Shown here in pieces: positions 8,325 to 17,263 of a stretch of DNA of 64,000 nucleotides (its first letter is position 1; each line of letters begins with the position of its first letter). The stretch is from JAYFQE01 sp034927345 (lineage in GTDB: Bacteria; Bacillota; Clostridia; Saccharofermentanales; UBA5734): NCBI GenBank assembly GCA_034927345.1, contig JAYFQE010000015.1:248001-312000 (forward strand), written 5' to 3'. Made by a program: the position numbers and the translations under genes. The notes under the pieces were generated by a model. That model was not told where the DNA came from, searched no databases, and saw only the letters and a program-made list of their open reading frames with translations.

Positions 8325-9014
8325 ATGAAAAGAGCAGCGGTATTGATTGTTGAAGACGACCATGACATATTAAGCGCCAACAGCGCGGCGCTGGAACTGG
8401 AAGGTTATGATGTTCTTTCGGCGGATACTCTTGCCAAGGGCAGGTCGATAGCGGAAAGCATTTCTCCCGACCTGATTATTCTTGATATTCTGCTTCCTGA
8501 TGGCAATGGCCTGAGCTACTGTGAAGAACTCCGAGGGAATAGCGGAATTCGCATTCTGTTTCTTAGCGCCTTGAATACGCGGGAAAATATCCTCGCCGGG
8601 CTGCGTGCCGGCGGAGACGACTATATCTCCAAACCGTACGACATGGACGAATTGCTTTTAAGAGTAGAAGCGCTTTTGCGCCGAGGCAAACTGAACGGGC
8701 AGGAGGAACCTCCTATGCGCTTAGGGGAACTGGAATTAGATTTCACATCCCATCGCGCACTGCTTTGCGGCGCGGATATTCTGCTCAAGCCGAAGGAATT
8801 TGCTCTTTTAGCCGTTCTCGCGCGCGAGCCCGGCAGAGTGTTTTCCGCGGCGGAGCTTTATAAAAAGGTTTGGGGTATGGACATGGCCGGCGACAAGCGC
8901 ACCGTGAAGGAGCATATATCCCGCATCCGGAGCAAGCTTTGCAGAGAAAGCGGGTTTTCAGTTGTTTCGGAACGCGGCAAGGGTTATCGGCTTCAACATT
9001 ACGTCCCTAGGTGA
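8325..9014 (+). CDS. OmpR/PhoB-family response regulator
   Basis: A 229-residue regulator. Residues 1-120 are a receiver domain with the acidic pocket VEDD, the phosphoacceptor Asp in LIILDILLPDGNG (~53), and the conserved Lys in DDYISKPYDMDEL. Residues ~130-227 are a winged-helix DNA-binding domain (GDKRTVKEHISRIRSKL, ending RGKGYRL). It starts one base after the stop of the kinase, so the two form a pair. A likely target is the intergenic region shared with the peptide precursor, which holds palindromes at 6212-6261. No independent promoter is seen. The family call is firm; the target is inferred. Confidence 0.93.
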   Translation: MKRAAVLIVEDDHDILSANSAALELEGYDVLSADTLAKGRSIAESISPDLIILDILLPDGNGLSYCEELRGNSGIRILFLSALNTRENILAGLRAGGDDYISKPYDMDELLLRVEALLRRGKLNGQEEPPMRLGELELDFTSHRALLCGADILLKPKEFALLAVLAREPGRVFSAAELYKKVWGMDMAGDKRTVKEHISRIRSKLCRESGFSVVSERGKGYRLQHYVPR

Positions 9015-9038
9015 CCTGGATGTTGGCGCTGTTGATTG

Positions 9039-9951
9039 TCAGAGCAAGTCTTTTGTTTTCCTTGCAAGGTAAAGCGGGATATTTGTAATCATCCCATTCT
9101 TCAAATATCCACGCTTTGAAAAACGAATAGCATGATCCGGTTGGCGGCGGGCAATATAGTTTTTAAAAGATGGGGCAGACTTGTCTTCGCCACCCTTTAT
9201 TTCCACCGGAATGATTTCCGTGCCGTTTTGCAGCACGAAGTCGATCCCATTGGTTTTATCCGCATAATATCTCGGCTCGACCTCAAACTGACCGCGAAGC
9301 TGCTGCAAAACATAATTCTCAGTCAGCGGGCCTTTGAACTGATAATCGGTTTTAAGCAAAATTGCGCTGTTGTCGATTCCTGCCATGTGCTTAAGAAGTC
9401 CGGTAGTAGGTATATAAAGATTCATCGGCAGCCTCCAGATACTCGTCAAAGGTGAGCGGATAAATGTCCATAAGATTGACCATGCCGACAGGATATGACT
9501 TCGGCTGTGCAAGCAAGGTTCCGAGAAGACTTCCGGCCGCAATCACATGATATTCGTTTGCGTTTTCTTTAAAATACTTGAGTGTATTCAGAGCCTCTGG
9601 GCATTCCTGGATTTCATCAAAGATGACAAGCGTTTTTTTCTGCAGAATATTTACTCCGGCAATTAGGGAAAGAAGCTCAATGATCCGCTGCGGATTTTTA
9701 TTCACTTCAAAGATGGATTTTAGTTCATCTTCCTCGTCAAAATTGAAGTAGACAAAATTATCATAACAACTCTTGCCGAATTCCTTCATAAGCCAAGTCT
9801 TACCAACCTGCCGCGCGCCTTTAAGTACCATCGGCTTGCGGTCTTCACTGGCCTTCCAGGCCTTAAGCGTCTGAATCGCACTGCGCTTCATAGAAAACGC
9901 CATCCTTATTCTGAAACATATATAGAATAACACGTTTTTCACGTTTTTCAA
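9039..9951 (-). pseudogene. Broken AAA_14/DUF4143 ATPase
   Basis: Remains of a ~430-residue ATPase. The N-terminal AAA_14 part is intact, with Walker A (KGARQVGKTWLMKEF) and Walker B (KTLVIFDEIQECPEAL), up to PLTFDEYLEAADESL near 9410. There the frame jumps directly to LYIPTTGLLKHMAGIDNSAI, which is the last third of the DUF4143 nuclease-like domain (TENYVLQQL, IIPVEIKGGEDKSAPSF). About 190 residues between the two parts are missing and the frame is shifted, so the two open frames (9391-9951 and 9039-9542) do not make one protein. Such ATPases are common, variable accessory genes in Firmicutes. No partner genes are present. Confidence in the broken state is good, barring an assembly error. 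Confidence 0.85.
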
Positions 9952-10108
9952 TCACATATTAACACATTATTCCGGCTATTTTCGCAAAAATAAACACATT
10001 ATTCCAAAGGAAGATGTTGGTGCGTAAACTGATATTCTGCTATGATAAAGATCGCGGCTTAGCTGATGAAATGAAACGAAATGATTATAACCCGGAGGAT
10101 GATATAAA

Positions 10109-11116
10109 ATGAAGAAGATCAATATTCTGGTGACGATTCCGCTGGCCCATGGCGCCGATCAGTTTATCAATCCGGATATTGTCAGGCAGATTGAGGAATT
10201 GGGGCCGACAACCTGGAATGAATCCGGTTCGCAATTCAGTCAGGATCAGCTCCGCCAGCATTTGAAAAAAGCGGATGTCTGCCTTACCGGTTGGGGCTGC
10301 CCGTGTTTTGACGCTTTTGTTCTGGAACAGGCGAACCGTTTGAAACTCGTCGCCCATACGGGCGGCAGCGTGGCGCCGATTGTCAGCGACGCGCTTTTTG
10401 ACCGGCAGATCCGCGTGATCAGCGGCAATAAACTATACGCGGAATCTGTAGCTGAAGGGGTAATCGGTTATCTGCTCGGCGCGCTTCGCAAAATCCCTTA
10501 TTATGACCTGGATATGAAAAAAGGCGGCTGGCAGTCTGATGGCGGCGGAAACGAAGGCTTGCTCGATCAAACCGTCGGATTGGTGGGATTTGGCATGGTC
10601 GGCCGGTACCTGGCTCAGATGCTGGCTGTGTTCCGGGTCAAAGTGAAAGTTTATGATCCTTTCACAACAGATGAAATCCTGCAGGAATATAATGCGATCC
10701 GGGTTGCCAGCCTGGACGACTTGTTTGCCTCTTGCCGGATTGTTTCCATCCATGCGCCGAAAACACCCGAAACGTACCATATGATCGACGGCCGTTTATT
10801 AAAATTACTGCCTGATGGCGCAATATTTGTCAATACAGCCCGCGGCAGTTTGGTTGATGAGGCGGCCTTGGCCGATGAACTCAGGAAGAACAGGATCAGA
10901 GCCGTTCTGGATGTTTATGAAACGGAACCGCTGCCGGCAGATCATCCGTTCCGATCATCGGCCGCGGCGCTATTGATGCCCCATATGGCCGGCCCGACCG
11001 TCGACCGGCGGCCGATGGTGACTGTCGCTTTGATTGAGGATATTAAACGCTTTTTTGCGGGTGAAGCTCTGCGCTATGAGATCAGCAGCCAATATGCCCG
11101 GGGCATGACGCGATGA
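10109..11116 (+). CDS. D-isomer-specific 2-hydroxyacid dehydrogenase
   Basis: A 335-residue NAD-dependent dehydrogenase that would interconvert a D-2-hydroxyacid and its 2-oxoacid. The Rossmann motif is GLVGFGMVGRYL (~155), followed by the catalytic Arg in NTARGSLVDEAALADEL, Glu in DVYETEPLPADHPF and His in LLMPHMAGPTVDRR. The ATG follows CGGAGGATGATATAAA. It is convergent with the ornithine cyclodeaminase-like gene, separated by a terminator hairpin at 11223-11252. The specific substrate cannot be read. Its proximity to the sugar/acid ABC transporter locus suggests a role in the same catabolic pathway, possibly on a sugar acid, but it is on the opposite strand. Confidence 0.92.
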   Translation: MKKINILVTIPLAHGADQFINPDIVRQIEELGPTTWNESGSQFSQDQLRQHLKKADVCLTGWGCPCFDAFVLEQANRLKLVAHTGGSVAPIVSDALFDRQIRVISGNKLYAESVAEGVIGYLLGALRKIPYYDLDMKKGGWQSDGGGNEGLLDQTVGLVGFGMVGRYLAQMLAVFRVKVKVYDPFTTDEILQEYNAIRVASLDDLFASCRIVSIHAPKTPETYHMIDGRLLKLLPDGAIFVNTARGSLVDEAALADELRKNRIRAVLDVYETEPLPADHPFRSSAAALLMPHMAGPTVDRRPMVTVALIEDIKRFFAGEALRYEISSQYARGMTR

Positions 11117-11222
11117 ACGTCTCCTTAGTTTCGGCCGCTCCTTTCTCATTAGTTCTATAGAGGGTTGGCAGATCCCCGCAAACTACTGAATCGCTTTTCT
11201 GCGTATGACAGAGCATAATAAG

Positions 11223-11252
11223 CCGGCAGACTTGACCGTCTGCCGGTTTATT
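11223..11252 (+). terminator. Intrinsic terminator between convergent genes
   Basis: Perfect 9-bp stem CCGGCAGAC/GTCTGCCGG with a 6-base loop, followed by TTTATT. It lies about 107 bases after the dehydrogenase stop. An A-rich flank on the other side means it may also serve the minus-strand operon ending at 11269. Confidence 0.75.
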
Positions 11253-11268
11253 ACATCAGACCGGCTTG

Positions 11269-12264
11269 TTACGCCAGATCGACAACCGGTATGGTCTTGT
11301 CATCTTTGCCGGAATGAATAATCCGGGAATAGAGCAGGGCGGCAACAGAGGTATCGAGGCAGCCCATACCGATCAGGCTTATGATGATCAATTCCTGATT
11401 ATTGCTGCGGCCGGTTTGTTCGCCGGTCAGGATTTTGGGAAATTCCGCCGAGAAATGATCGCGGGTAAAACGGCCTGCCTGGATCAAGTTGAGAAATTCG
11501 CCGCGGTGCATATGCTGATCGATGTGATCGACGATAATTTTATCTGCCGCGAAAATCAGATCATCGGACAATTCCTGATAAGAGCCGATCGTCGAAACCA
11601 GAGCGCCGGTTTTGACCCATTCTCTTTGTACAAGCGGTTTATTGGCGGTTGTGGCGGTTACAATCAAATCGCTGCCGGCACAGGCTTTTTGATTGTCTGT
11701 TGTGGCGATCATCGGGCAATCGAGCACTGTGCGGAATCGTTCGATAAATGCTGCGCAAGCGTCAAGATTGATATCACAGACACGGACTTCCTTCAATCTG
11801 AAAAACTTGCTGAGACAAAGCAAGGTTGTATAACCTTGGAGCCCGGCGCCGATGATCGTTACGACATCAACTTTAACCGCCAGATATTTGGCGAAAACAG
11901 CGGTTTGGGCGCCGGTCCGGATATCGGAGATCCAGTCGCCCGATATCAGGGCTTTCATCAGACCGGTGTGAGGATCTGTCAACATGATTTTAGCTTTGAT
12001 ATAGGGCAAACCGGCTTTGTGATTATCGGCAAATCCGCCTACCCACTTAATTCCGGCGATATCTTCCGGCTGAATATACGAAGGCATGGAGTTTATCCAG
12101 CCGGCTACGCCCATGGATGACATGTCCAGCGTTATTTTCGACGGCATGTTGATCTTGCCTTCGCCATACCAGCGCCAGGTCTGTTCAACACGATCGATAA
12201 TATCTTCTACAGACAAATATTGTTTAACGGTTTTTTCACTGACAATGAGAACTTTTTCCTGCAT
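11269..12264 (-). CDS. Ornithine cyclodeaminase/mu-crystallin family protein
   Basis: About 331 residues starting at the ATG at 12264 (MQEKVLIVSEKTVKQYL), behind AAGAGG; a longer frame upstream lies inside the previous gene. The family uses NAD(P) to deaminate or reduce ornithine, alanine or other imino/amino acids. Seen here: the conserved N-terminal region with INMPSKITLDM, and a Rossmann motif VVTIIGAGLQGYTTLLCL (~135). Family-typical stretches DWISDIRTGAQTAVFAKYLA, PLVQREWVKTGALVSTIG and VVDHIDQHMHRGEF are also present. It overlaps the end of the Gfo/Idh/MocA gene by 29 bases, so it is translated from the same operon. Substrate unknown; the context of a LacI-controlled uptake operon points to catabolism of an amino- or imino-containing compound (inference). 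Confidence 0.88.
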   Translation of the reverse strand: MQEKVLIVSEKTVKQYLSVEDIIDRVEQTWRWYGEGKINMPSKITLDMSSMGVAGWINSMPSYIQPEDIAGIKWVGGFADNHKAGLPYIKAKIMLTDPHTGLMKALISGDWISDIRTGAQTAVFAKYLAVKVDVVTIIGAGLQGYTTLLCLSKFFRLKEVRVCDINLDACAAFIERFRTVLDCPMIATTDNQKACAGSDLIVTATTANKPLVQREWVKTGALVSTIGSYQELSDDLIFAADKIIVDHIDQHMHRGEFLNLIQAGRFTRDHFSAEFPKILTGEQTGRSNNQELIIISLIGMGCLDTSVAALLYSRIIHSGKDDKTIPVVDLA

Positions 12265-13528
12265 GATCAGCCTCTTCTTTCTCAGCAACATGATCGAGCC
12301 ATTTTTGCCTGGCTCTGGCATAGGTTTCATCCGGTACGTCAAGGACGCCGCGGGAACAAACCGGCAGCAGCTGTTCTCCGGCTACCGCCGCATTCGTGCA
12401 AGCGTGATCCTGACGATAAGCCTCGCGTTCTTCCTTATTCCGCAAATTCGGAATGTGCACAGGCTGATTGCCGTTCAAGATGGAACGGTATGCCAAAATG
12501 CCGCAGATGCCCATATCGACAGCCGAATAGACATCAATGCCATATTTGGTTCCTTCAGGCCGCCCGAGAATTTTTTCCAGGAAGAAATGTGTAGCGTAAA
12601 AATCACTGCCACCATGTGAACCGAACCTTTGAGCCAGCTCCGGCGAAACCGATTGCTCCGGTTCATAAACCGTCCGTTCTCCCTTGCAGACTTCAGGCCC
12701 TTCAATGTAGCTGATGACTTTTCCGCTGGAACGTTCGTTGCACAGCATGCCTTTGGTGCCATATACTTCATAATTGACGCCGGGCGGCTCCATCTTGAGA
12801 GCACCGTGAACGCTCTTGACAATAGCTCCGTTATCAAGTGTCAGCAATTCAACTCCGGCCGAACCGCGCACATTGCCGACGTCGATCATCGACTGAAGCG
12901 GCTGCGTTTCGAAACCGACGACCTGGACAGGCCGATGGCCGGATATGGTTAAAACAGGTCCGATGCTGTGTGTGCAGTAAAATGTCGAATAAAGGTGATT
13001 GCGCCAGTGTGTTCTCTCGCCGTAAGTAATGTCCGGCCAACAAGCCGAGCAATCGTGAATATATTGGCTTTCGGCGTACATGATGTCGCCGATGTCGCCG
13101 TCCTGATAACGCCGCATCATCTCGAAAGTATGATTCATGTAGCAATAGTTTTCGGCATAGGAGTAAACCAAACCGGTTTTTTCGACAGCCTCGATCAGCG
13201 CGACGGCCTGCGACATCGTTTCACACGGCAGAACCTCGCTTAAAACATGCCGGCCGGAATGAAGCAGTCTGATTGCAAAAGGCGCGTGTTCATTGCCATA
13301 ATTGGCCAGTACGACGGCATCCATGTCCTGTTTGAAAAATTCGTCGAAGGATTCATAAAGCGCAACTTTAATTTGTTTGGCTTGCGCCAGTTCGCCGACT
13401 TCTTTCAGTAAAGGCACATATTTATCGCAGACTGCAACCAACTCGGCATCCGGGTGATTAAGCAGGATGTTGATCATCGTTTTTCCTCTTGCCGCGCCAA
13501 AAACCCCAACTTTAATCTTGTTTGACAT
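12236..13528 (-). CDS. Gfo/Idh/MocA family oxidoreductase
   Basis: A 430-residue NAD(P)-dependent oxidoreductase with an N-terminal Rossmann fold (KIKVGVFGAARGKTMINIL; AELVAVCDKY). The usual EKP motif is replaced by the variant HVLSEVLPCETMSQA, seen in a subset of the family. The C-terminal substrate domain includes a YAENYCYM region and GSHGGSDFYATHFFLEKI with catalytic-type histidines. AAGGAGGATCAAT precedes the ATG. It lies 87 bases downstream of the binding-protein gene, past a strong hairpin, and overlaps the ornithine cyclodeaminase-like gene. Likely acts on a sugar or sugar derivative brought in by the neighbouring ABC transporter; the exact substrate is not readable. Confidence 0.9.
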   Translation of the reverse strand: MSNKIKVGVFGAARGKTMINILLNHPDAELVAVCDKYVPLLKEVGELAQAKQIKVALYESFDEFFKQDMDAVVLANYGNEHAPFAIRLLHSGRHVLSEVLPCETMSQAVALIEAVEKTGLVYSYAENYCYMNHTFEMMRRYQDGDIGDIMYAESQYIHDCSACWPDITYGERTHWRNHLYSTFYCTHSIGPVLTISGHRPVQVVGFETQPLQSMIDVGNVRGSAGVELLTLDNGAIVKSVHGALKMEPPGVNYEVYGTKGMLCNERSSGKVISYIEGPEVCKGERTVYEPEQSVSPELAQRFGSHGGSDFYATHFFLEKILGRPEGTKYGIDVYSAVDMGICGILAYRSILNGNQPVHIPNLRNKEEREAYRQDHACTNAAVAGEQLLPVCSRGVLDVPDETYARARQKWLDHVAEKEEADHAGKSSHCQ

Positions 13529-13566
13529 ATTGATCCTCCTTGGCAGCTTAACAGAAAACAGGAAGA

Positions 13567-13602
13567 GGATATAAGAGGAGTTTATGGGCTCCTCTTATAT
13601 CC
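13567..13602 (-). terminator. Intercistronic stem-loop after the binding-protein gene
   Basis: A perfect 14-bp inverted repeat (GGATATAAGAGGAG/CTCCTCTTATATCC) with an 8-base loop, 14 bases beyond the lipoprotein stop and 39 bases before the oxidoreductase ATG. It lacks a U-tract, so it is more likely an mRNA-stabilising or partial-termination structure that gives more binding protein than downstream enzymes. Confidence 0.6.
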
Positions 13603-13615
13603 CAATTTCAAAGCA

Positions 13616-15214
13616 TTACTTTTTCAGGCGATCGTAAGCGGCCTGCTTAATGGCCAACATTTCGGTTGCGCCCATTTCGTTGATGGTTGAAACATAGGAG
13701 TCAAATTCATCCAGGGACGCTGTTCCGGATATGAATTTACTCTTCATCTCACCGTAATAAGTATCAACATCAGACTGCAGCTTGTTGAAACGTTCTGTTT
13801 CTTCCGCAGTCAGCGGAGCGGTCATAAAGGGTTGGATCATGTGGGAACGCATATTGTCGACATCATATTGAGTATAAGGCTGATAAAGAATATCATAGGC
13901 TTCAGCGGACTGGGTATGCGGAAGAGAGGGCTGGCCGCCGCCGATTTTGCCGAACTCTTCGGTGGTCATCAACATTGATTTTTCGCCGTTTTTGATTTCA
14001 AAGGAGACTCCTTCGATACCCCAGTTCATGATGTCATTTGTTTCTTGGCTAAAGAGCAGCGTTTCGATGAGCGACATGGCCAAAGCCGGATCGCGGCAGT
14101 CTTTAGACAAGGAAATATAGCCACCGGAAGGATAGCGGGCAATATTGTAGTTGTCGCCCCGCGGACCGGCTGGCATGGCGGCCGGATAGAAAATGACCGT
14201 ATCGTCACCTTTTTTATACAGCGGATTCCAGATCGTGACGAATGAATTAAACATGGCAACGACGCCCACTCTGTCCTGGCCGATTTTTTCATTCAATTGA
14301 TCGGATTGACTGATGGTTTCGTATTCGGTGTCCAACAGTTTTTCTTTGTATAACTTATTCATGAATGTCAGGTATTCCTTATACCGGGCATCCGTACGGT
14401 CGTCGGTTACTTTTCCATCGCTGCCGGCCTGGTACTTGCTGCCGTTGGCGCCGATCGTCAGCCCATAAGCATTGCCCAGCAAATCCTGCATGCCCCATAG
14501 CGTTGTAAAAGGAATTTCATCGGCTGTTCCGTTGCCGTTGGGGTCGCCGGTTTTGAATTTTACCAGCATGTTGTAAAAATCATCAATGGTTTTCGGATCG
14601 GTAATGCCGAGTTTGTCCATCCAGAGCTTGTTGTAGCATAAACCGGGCTGCCATTCGGTTGCCATGACGATTTCAGAAGGCGCCGCCACGATTTTGCTGT
14701 CATAAATCGACTTGTAATTGATCGCGTTATAGCCGCTGTTTTCGGTAAAATAAGCGTTCAATTGCGGCGCATTGTTCGTCATGTAATCATCCATGGCGAT
14801 GATGATGCCGTTTTTCAAATACTTGGATAGCCCTTCTTGAGTCGTACTGCCCATGGAAATCATATCCGGCAAAGCATCGCCTGCCGCGAGTCTGGTGGCT
14901 AACGCGGTCGTGTAATCTTCGCTGGAAATCAAATCCCATTCAATCTCGATTCCTGTTGCTTTTTGCAGCGCCTGGTAGACAGGAAGATCGTTGCTTTGCG
15001 TGGCATAAATACCCACGCCGCACAGATATGAAACTTTTTTCAATGTTGCTGCGGTGGACTGGGTTGTATTGCCAGAAGTATTGGTCGTCTGGCTGCCGTT
15101 GGTTTGATTGGCTTGGGACGTTCCGCTTGTAGCTGCGCTGCCGGTACAGCCGGTCAGAGCAAATGTGGCCAGCATCGCGAAAACAAGCAAGATGGATGCT
15201 AATTTCTTCATCAT
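13616..15214 (-). CDS. Extracellular solute-binding lipoprotein of sugar-type ABC transporter
   Basis: About 532 residues. A lipoprotein signal peptide ends in the lipobox LTGC (Cys23), followed by a Ser/Thr/Gln/Asn-rich linker (~25-60) and a large family-1-like binding domain of the LplA kind (VYQALQKATGIEIEWDLI; SQETNDIMNWGIEGVSFE). It would be lipid-anchored outside the cell and capture substrate for the two permeases encoded upstream at 15328-17235. GGAAGAGA precedes the start; the first two codons are both ATG. The usual LplABC arrangement lacks its own ATPase and uses a shared MsmX-type ATPase encoded elsewhere; none is seen here. Ligand probably an oligosaccharide or uronate-like compound, not determinable from sequence alone. 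Confidence 0.93.
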   Translation of the reverse strand: MMKKLASILLVFAMLATFALTGCTGSAATSGTSQANQTNGSQTTNTSGNTTQSTAATLKKVSYLCGVGIYATQSNDLPVYQALQKATGIEIEWDLISSEDYTTALATRLAAGDALPDMISMGSTTQEGLSKYLKNGIIIAMDDYMTNNAPQLNAYFTENSGYNAINYKSIYDSKIVAAPSEIVMATEWQPGLCYNKLWMDKLGITDPKTIDDFYNMLVKFKTGDPNGNGTADEIPFTTLWGMQDLLGNAYGLTIGANGSKYQAGSDGKVTDDRTDARYKEYLTFMNKLYKEKLLDTEYETISQSDQLNEKIGQDRVGVVAMFNSFVTIWNPLYKKGDDTVIFYPAAMPAGPRGDNYNIARYPSGGYISLSKDCRDPALAMSLIETLLFSQETNDIMNWGIEGVSFEIKNGEKSMLMTTEEFGKIGGGQPSLPHTQSAEAYDILYQPYTQYDVDNMRSHMIQPFMTAPLTAEETERFNKLQSDVDTYYGEMKSKFISGTASLDEFDSYVSTINEMGATEMLAIKQAAYDRLKK

Positions 15215-15327
15215 TTCTCTTCCTTTCTTATCATGGAATTTACAGTTGTATTATTCTTATCCGTATCACGATCAAGGACAGGGTACCGACTGTTCTTGGC
15301 GGACGCCGGACAGGGAATATGAATGAA

Positions 15328-16212
15328 TCAACCTTTTAGTGCTCCGATCATGATGCCTTTTGTAAATTGCTTCTGAAAGATGGGGTAAACGATCATAATC
15401 GGCGCGATGGCTACGATAATAACCGCATATTTGATCTGGAAAAAGGACAGCAGCGCTCCGGACGCCGTGCCGCCCAGCATTTTAGCGGTTTCCAATGTCG
15501 CTTTCGACAGAATTTTGTTAAGATAAATGGTTAAAGGCTGCAATTCTTCCGATTTTAGATAAATCAGGGGTTGAAGGTAATTATTCCAGTAGCCGATGGC
15601 ATTGTAAACGGTAATGACTGCGGTGATCGGCGTGGCAAGCGGGATAATGATCTTTAAGAAAATCCGGAATTCCGAGCAGCCGTCCAGTCTGGCGCTTTCA
15701 ATCAATTCATCCGGAATGGTCTGCAGGTAAGTTCTCGAGAGAATAACATGATAAGAACCCAGGCATAGGGTCAGAATGACGGCCCAGCGCGTATTATATA
15801 AGCCCAGGCCGTTCACGACCAGAAAGGATGGAATCAGGCCGCCGGAGAAAAACATAGGAATCAGGATATAGATCTGAAAAAAATTGCGCAAATGAAACTC
15901 TTTGCGGGATAAAGGATAGGCGGTCAATGTGATCAGGCTGACCGCGGTAATCGTTCCGACAACCGTATACCAGACCGAATTAAAAAAGCTGCGGATAACC
16001 TGTCCCTCGGCCAGTACATTAATGTAAGCCTGAAGGGTAAAGCCGCGGGGCAGCAGGAGAACATTGCCGCGCTGGACTTCGATCGGATCGCTGATCGACG
16101 CGGAAAATACATATAGAAATGGATATAAGGTGATGATCAACGCTATTATAGCCAGGACATAGCAGATAAGTAGAACAATACGATCAGAAAGGGTCATCTT
16201 CATGACTTTCAA
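15328..16212 (-). CDS. ABC transporter permease (YtcP/LplC type)
   Basis: About 294 residues with six membrane helices and the EAA loop IESARLDGCSEFRIFLKIIIPLA, which docks to the ATPase. The family hallmarks ADPxEVQ-like SDPIEVQRGNVLLLPRGFTL and the C-terminal QFTKGIMIGALKG are present. The start is most likely the TTG at 16212, 8 bases after GAGG; a GTG 9 bases upstream overlaps the ribosome binding site and the first ATG is further in. It is downstream of the partner permease in the same operon. It forms the second half of the membrane channel for the lipoprotein at 13616-15214. Confidence 0.93.
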   Translation of the reverse strand: MKVMKMTLSDRIVLLICYVLAIIALIITLYPFLYVFSASISDPIEVQRGNVLLLPRGFTLQAYINVLAEGQVIRSFFNSVWYTVVGTITAVSLITLTAYPLSRKEFHLRNFFQIYILIPMFFSGGLIPSFLVVNGLGLYNTRWAVILTLCLGSYHVILSRTYLQTIPDELIESARLDGCSEFRIFLKIIIPLATPITAVITVYNAIGYWNNYLQPLIYLKSEELQPLTIYLNKILSKATLETAKMLGGTASGALLSFFQIKYAVIIVAIAPIMIVYPIFQKQFTKGIMIGALKG

Positions 16213-16251
16213 TGGAATCACCTCTTTAGGGGCGGTTATTTAAATGGCAAA

Positions 16252-17235
16252 TTACCATAATGACGTTTCAGTAACTTTCTTGCTGATTTTATTAAAAATG
16301 ATCAAGATGGCGAAGTTAATTACCGAATTAAAAAGGCCGACAGCTGTTGAAAAACCGAATTTTGTTTCAAGTAAACCTTTTCTGTATACGAAGGAGGAGA
16401 TGACGTCGGCCGTTTCATAGGTCGACTGGGTATACATCATGATGATTTTTTCGTAACCGACGCCAAAGAGGCTGCCCAGCCGTAAAAGTAGCAGAATGAT
16501 AATCGTGGGCATGATACTGGGTAAAGTAACATAGCGGATTTTTTGCAGCCGGTCTGAACCGTCGATCGTTGCCGCTTCGTATAGCTCCGGATTGATGCCG
16601 CTGATGGCCGACACATAGATAATGGAATCAAAGCCGAAACCGGCCCAGATACCGGAAGCGATGTAAATGGTGCGAAACCACTTGGGGTCGCCCATGAAGT
16701 ATTTTGGTTCCATACCGAGGCGGCTGATCAGGAGATTGATAATGCCGCCGTCCGGCGCCAGAAAATTATGGAGAATACCGACGACTACGACTGTGGAGAT
16801 AAAGGCCGGAAAGTAGCTGACTGATTGGACCGTCTTTTTAAATGGCCCGTTTCTCATTTCATTCAGGACAAGAGCGAAGAGGATAGGTACCGGGAAACCC
16901 CAGAGAATCGAGTAAATGCTGATCAGAAAGGTGTTGCGCATCAAACGCATGAAGTAATATGATGAGATAAAATCTTTAAACCACGCTAAACCGACAAACT
17001 CTGCTTCGAAGATCGATTGACCTGGGAAATAATCAGTGAAAGCAATATAAATGCCACCCATGGGCAGATACGAGAAAATGAAAAACCAGACGACACCCGG
17101 TAAAATCATGAGCAAAAAGTATCGGTCTTTTGCGATTTTTTGCCATAATCTTAGTTTGGAACTTTTATGGATCAAGTTTGTTTGGGGCATAGGTTTCCTT
17201 GGCGCTGCCTGATCCATCGTTGTTTTGGCTTGCAA
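16252..17235 (-). CDS. ABC transporter permease (LplB type)
   Basis: A 327-residue permease with six helices and an EAA loop (YEAATIDGSDRLQKIRYVTLPSI). The N-terminal ~40 residues are cytosolic and rich in Lys/Gln/Pro. The start is a TTG at 17235, 7 bases after GGGGGA; no ATG fits better. Together with the next gene it would make the heterodimeric channel of an oligosaccharide-type importer. It follows the LacI gene by 28 bases, so the whole series from 18325 to 11269 can be one transcript under the promoter at 18412-18439. Confidence 0.93.
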   Translation of the reverse strand: MQAKTTMDQAAPRKPMPQTNLIHKSSKLRLWQKIAKDRYFLLMILPGVVWFFIFSYLPMGGIYIAFTDYFPGQSIFEAEFVGLAWFKDFISSYYFMRLMRNTFLISIYSILWGFPVPILFALVLNEMRNGPFKKTVQSVSYFPAFISTVVVVGILHNFLAPDGGIINLLISRLGMEPKYFMGDPKWFRTIYIASGIWAGFGFDSIIYVSAISGINPELYEAATIDGSDRLQKIRYVTLPSIMPTIIILLLLRLGSLFGVGYEKIIMMYTQSTYETADVISSFVYRKGLLETKFGFSTAVGLFNSVINFAILIIFNKISKKVTETSLW

Positions 17236-17263
17236 GATTATTCCCCCTTTTTATTGGCTGGAA

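Noticed and set aside
11266..12120. A 284-codon plus-strand frame opposite the ornithine cyclodeaminase-like gene.
   Set aside because: It is antisense to a gene with clear family motifs; its translation has no domain-like pattern.
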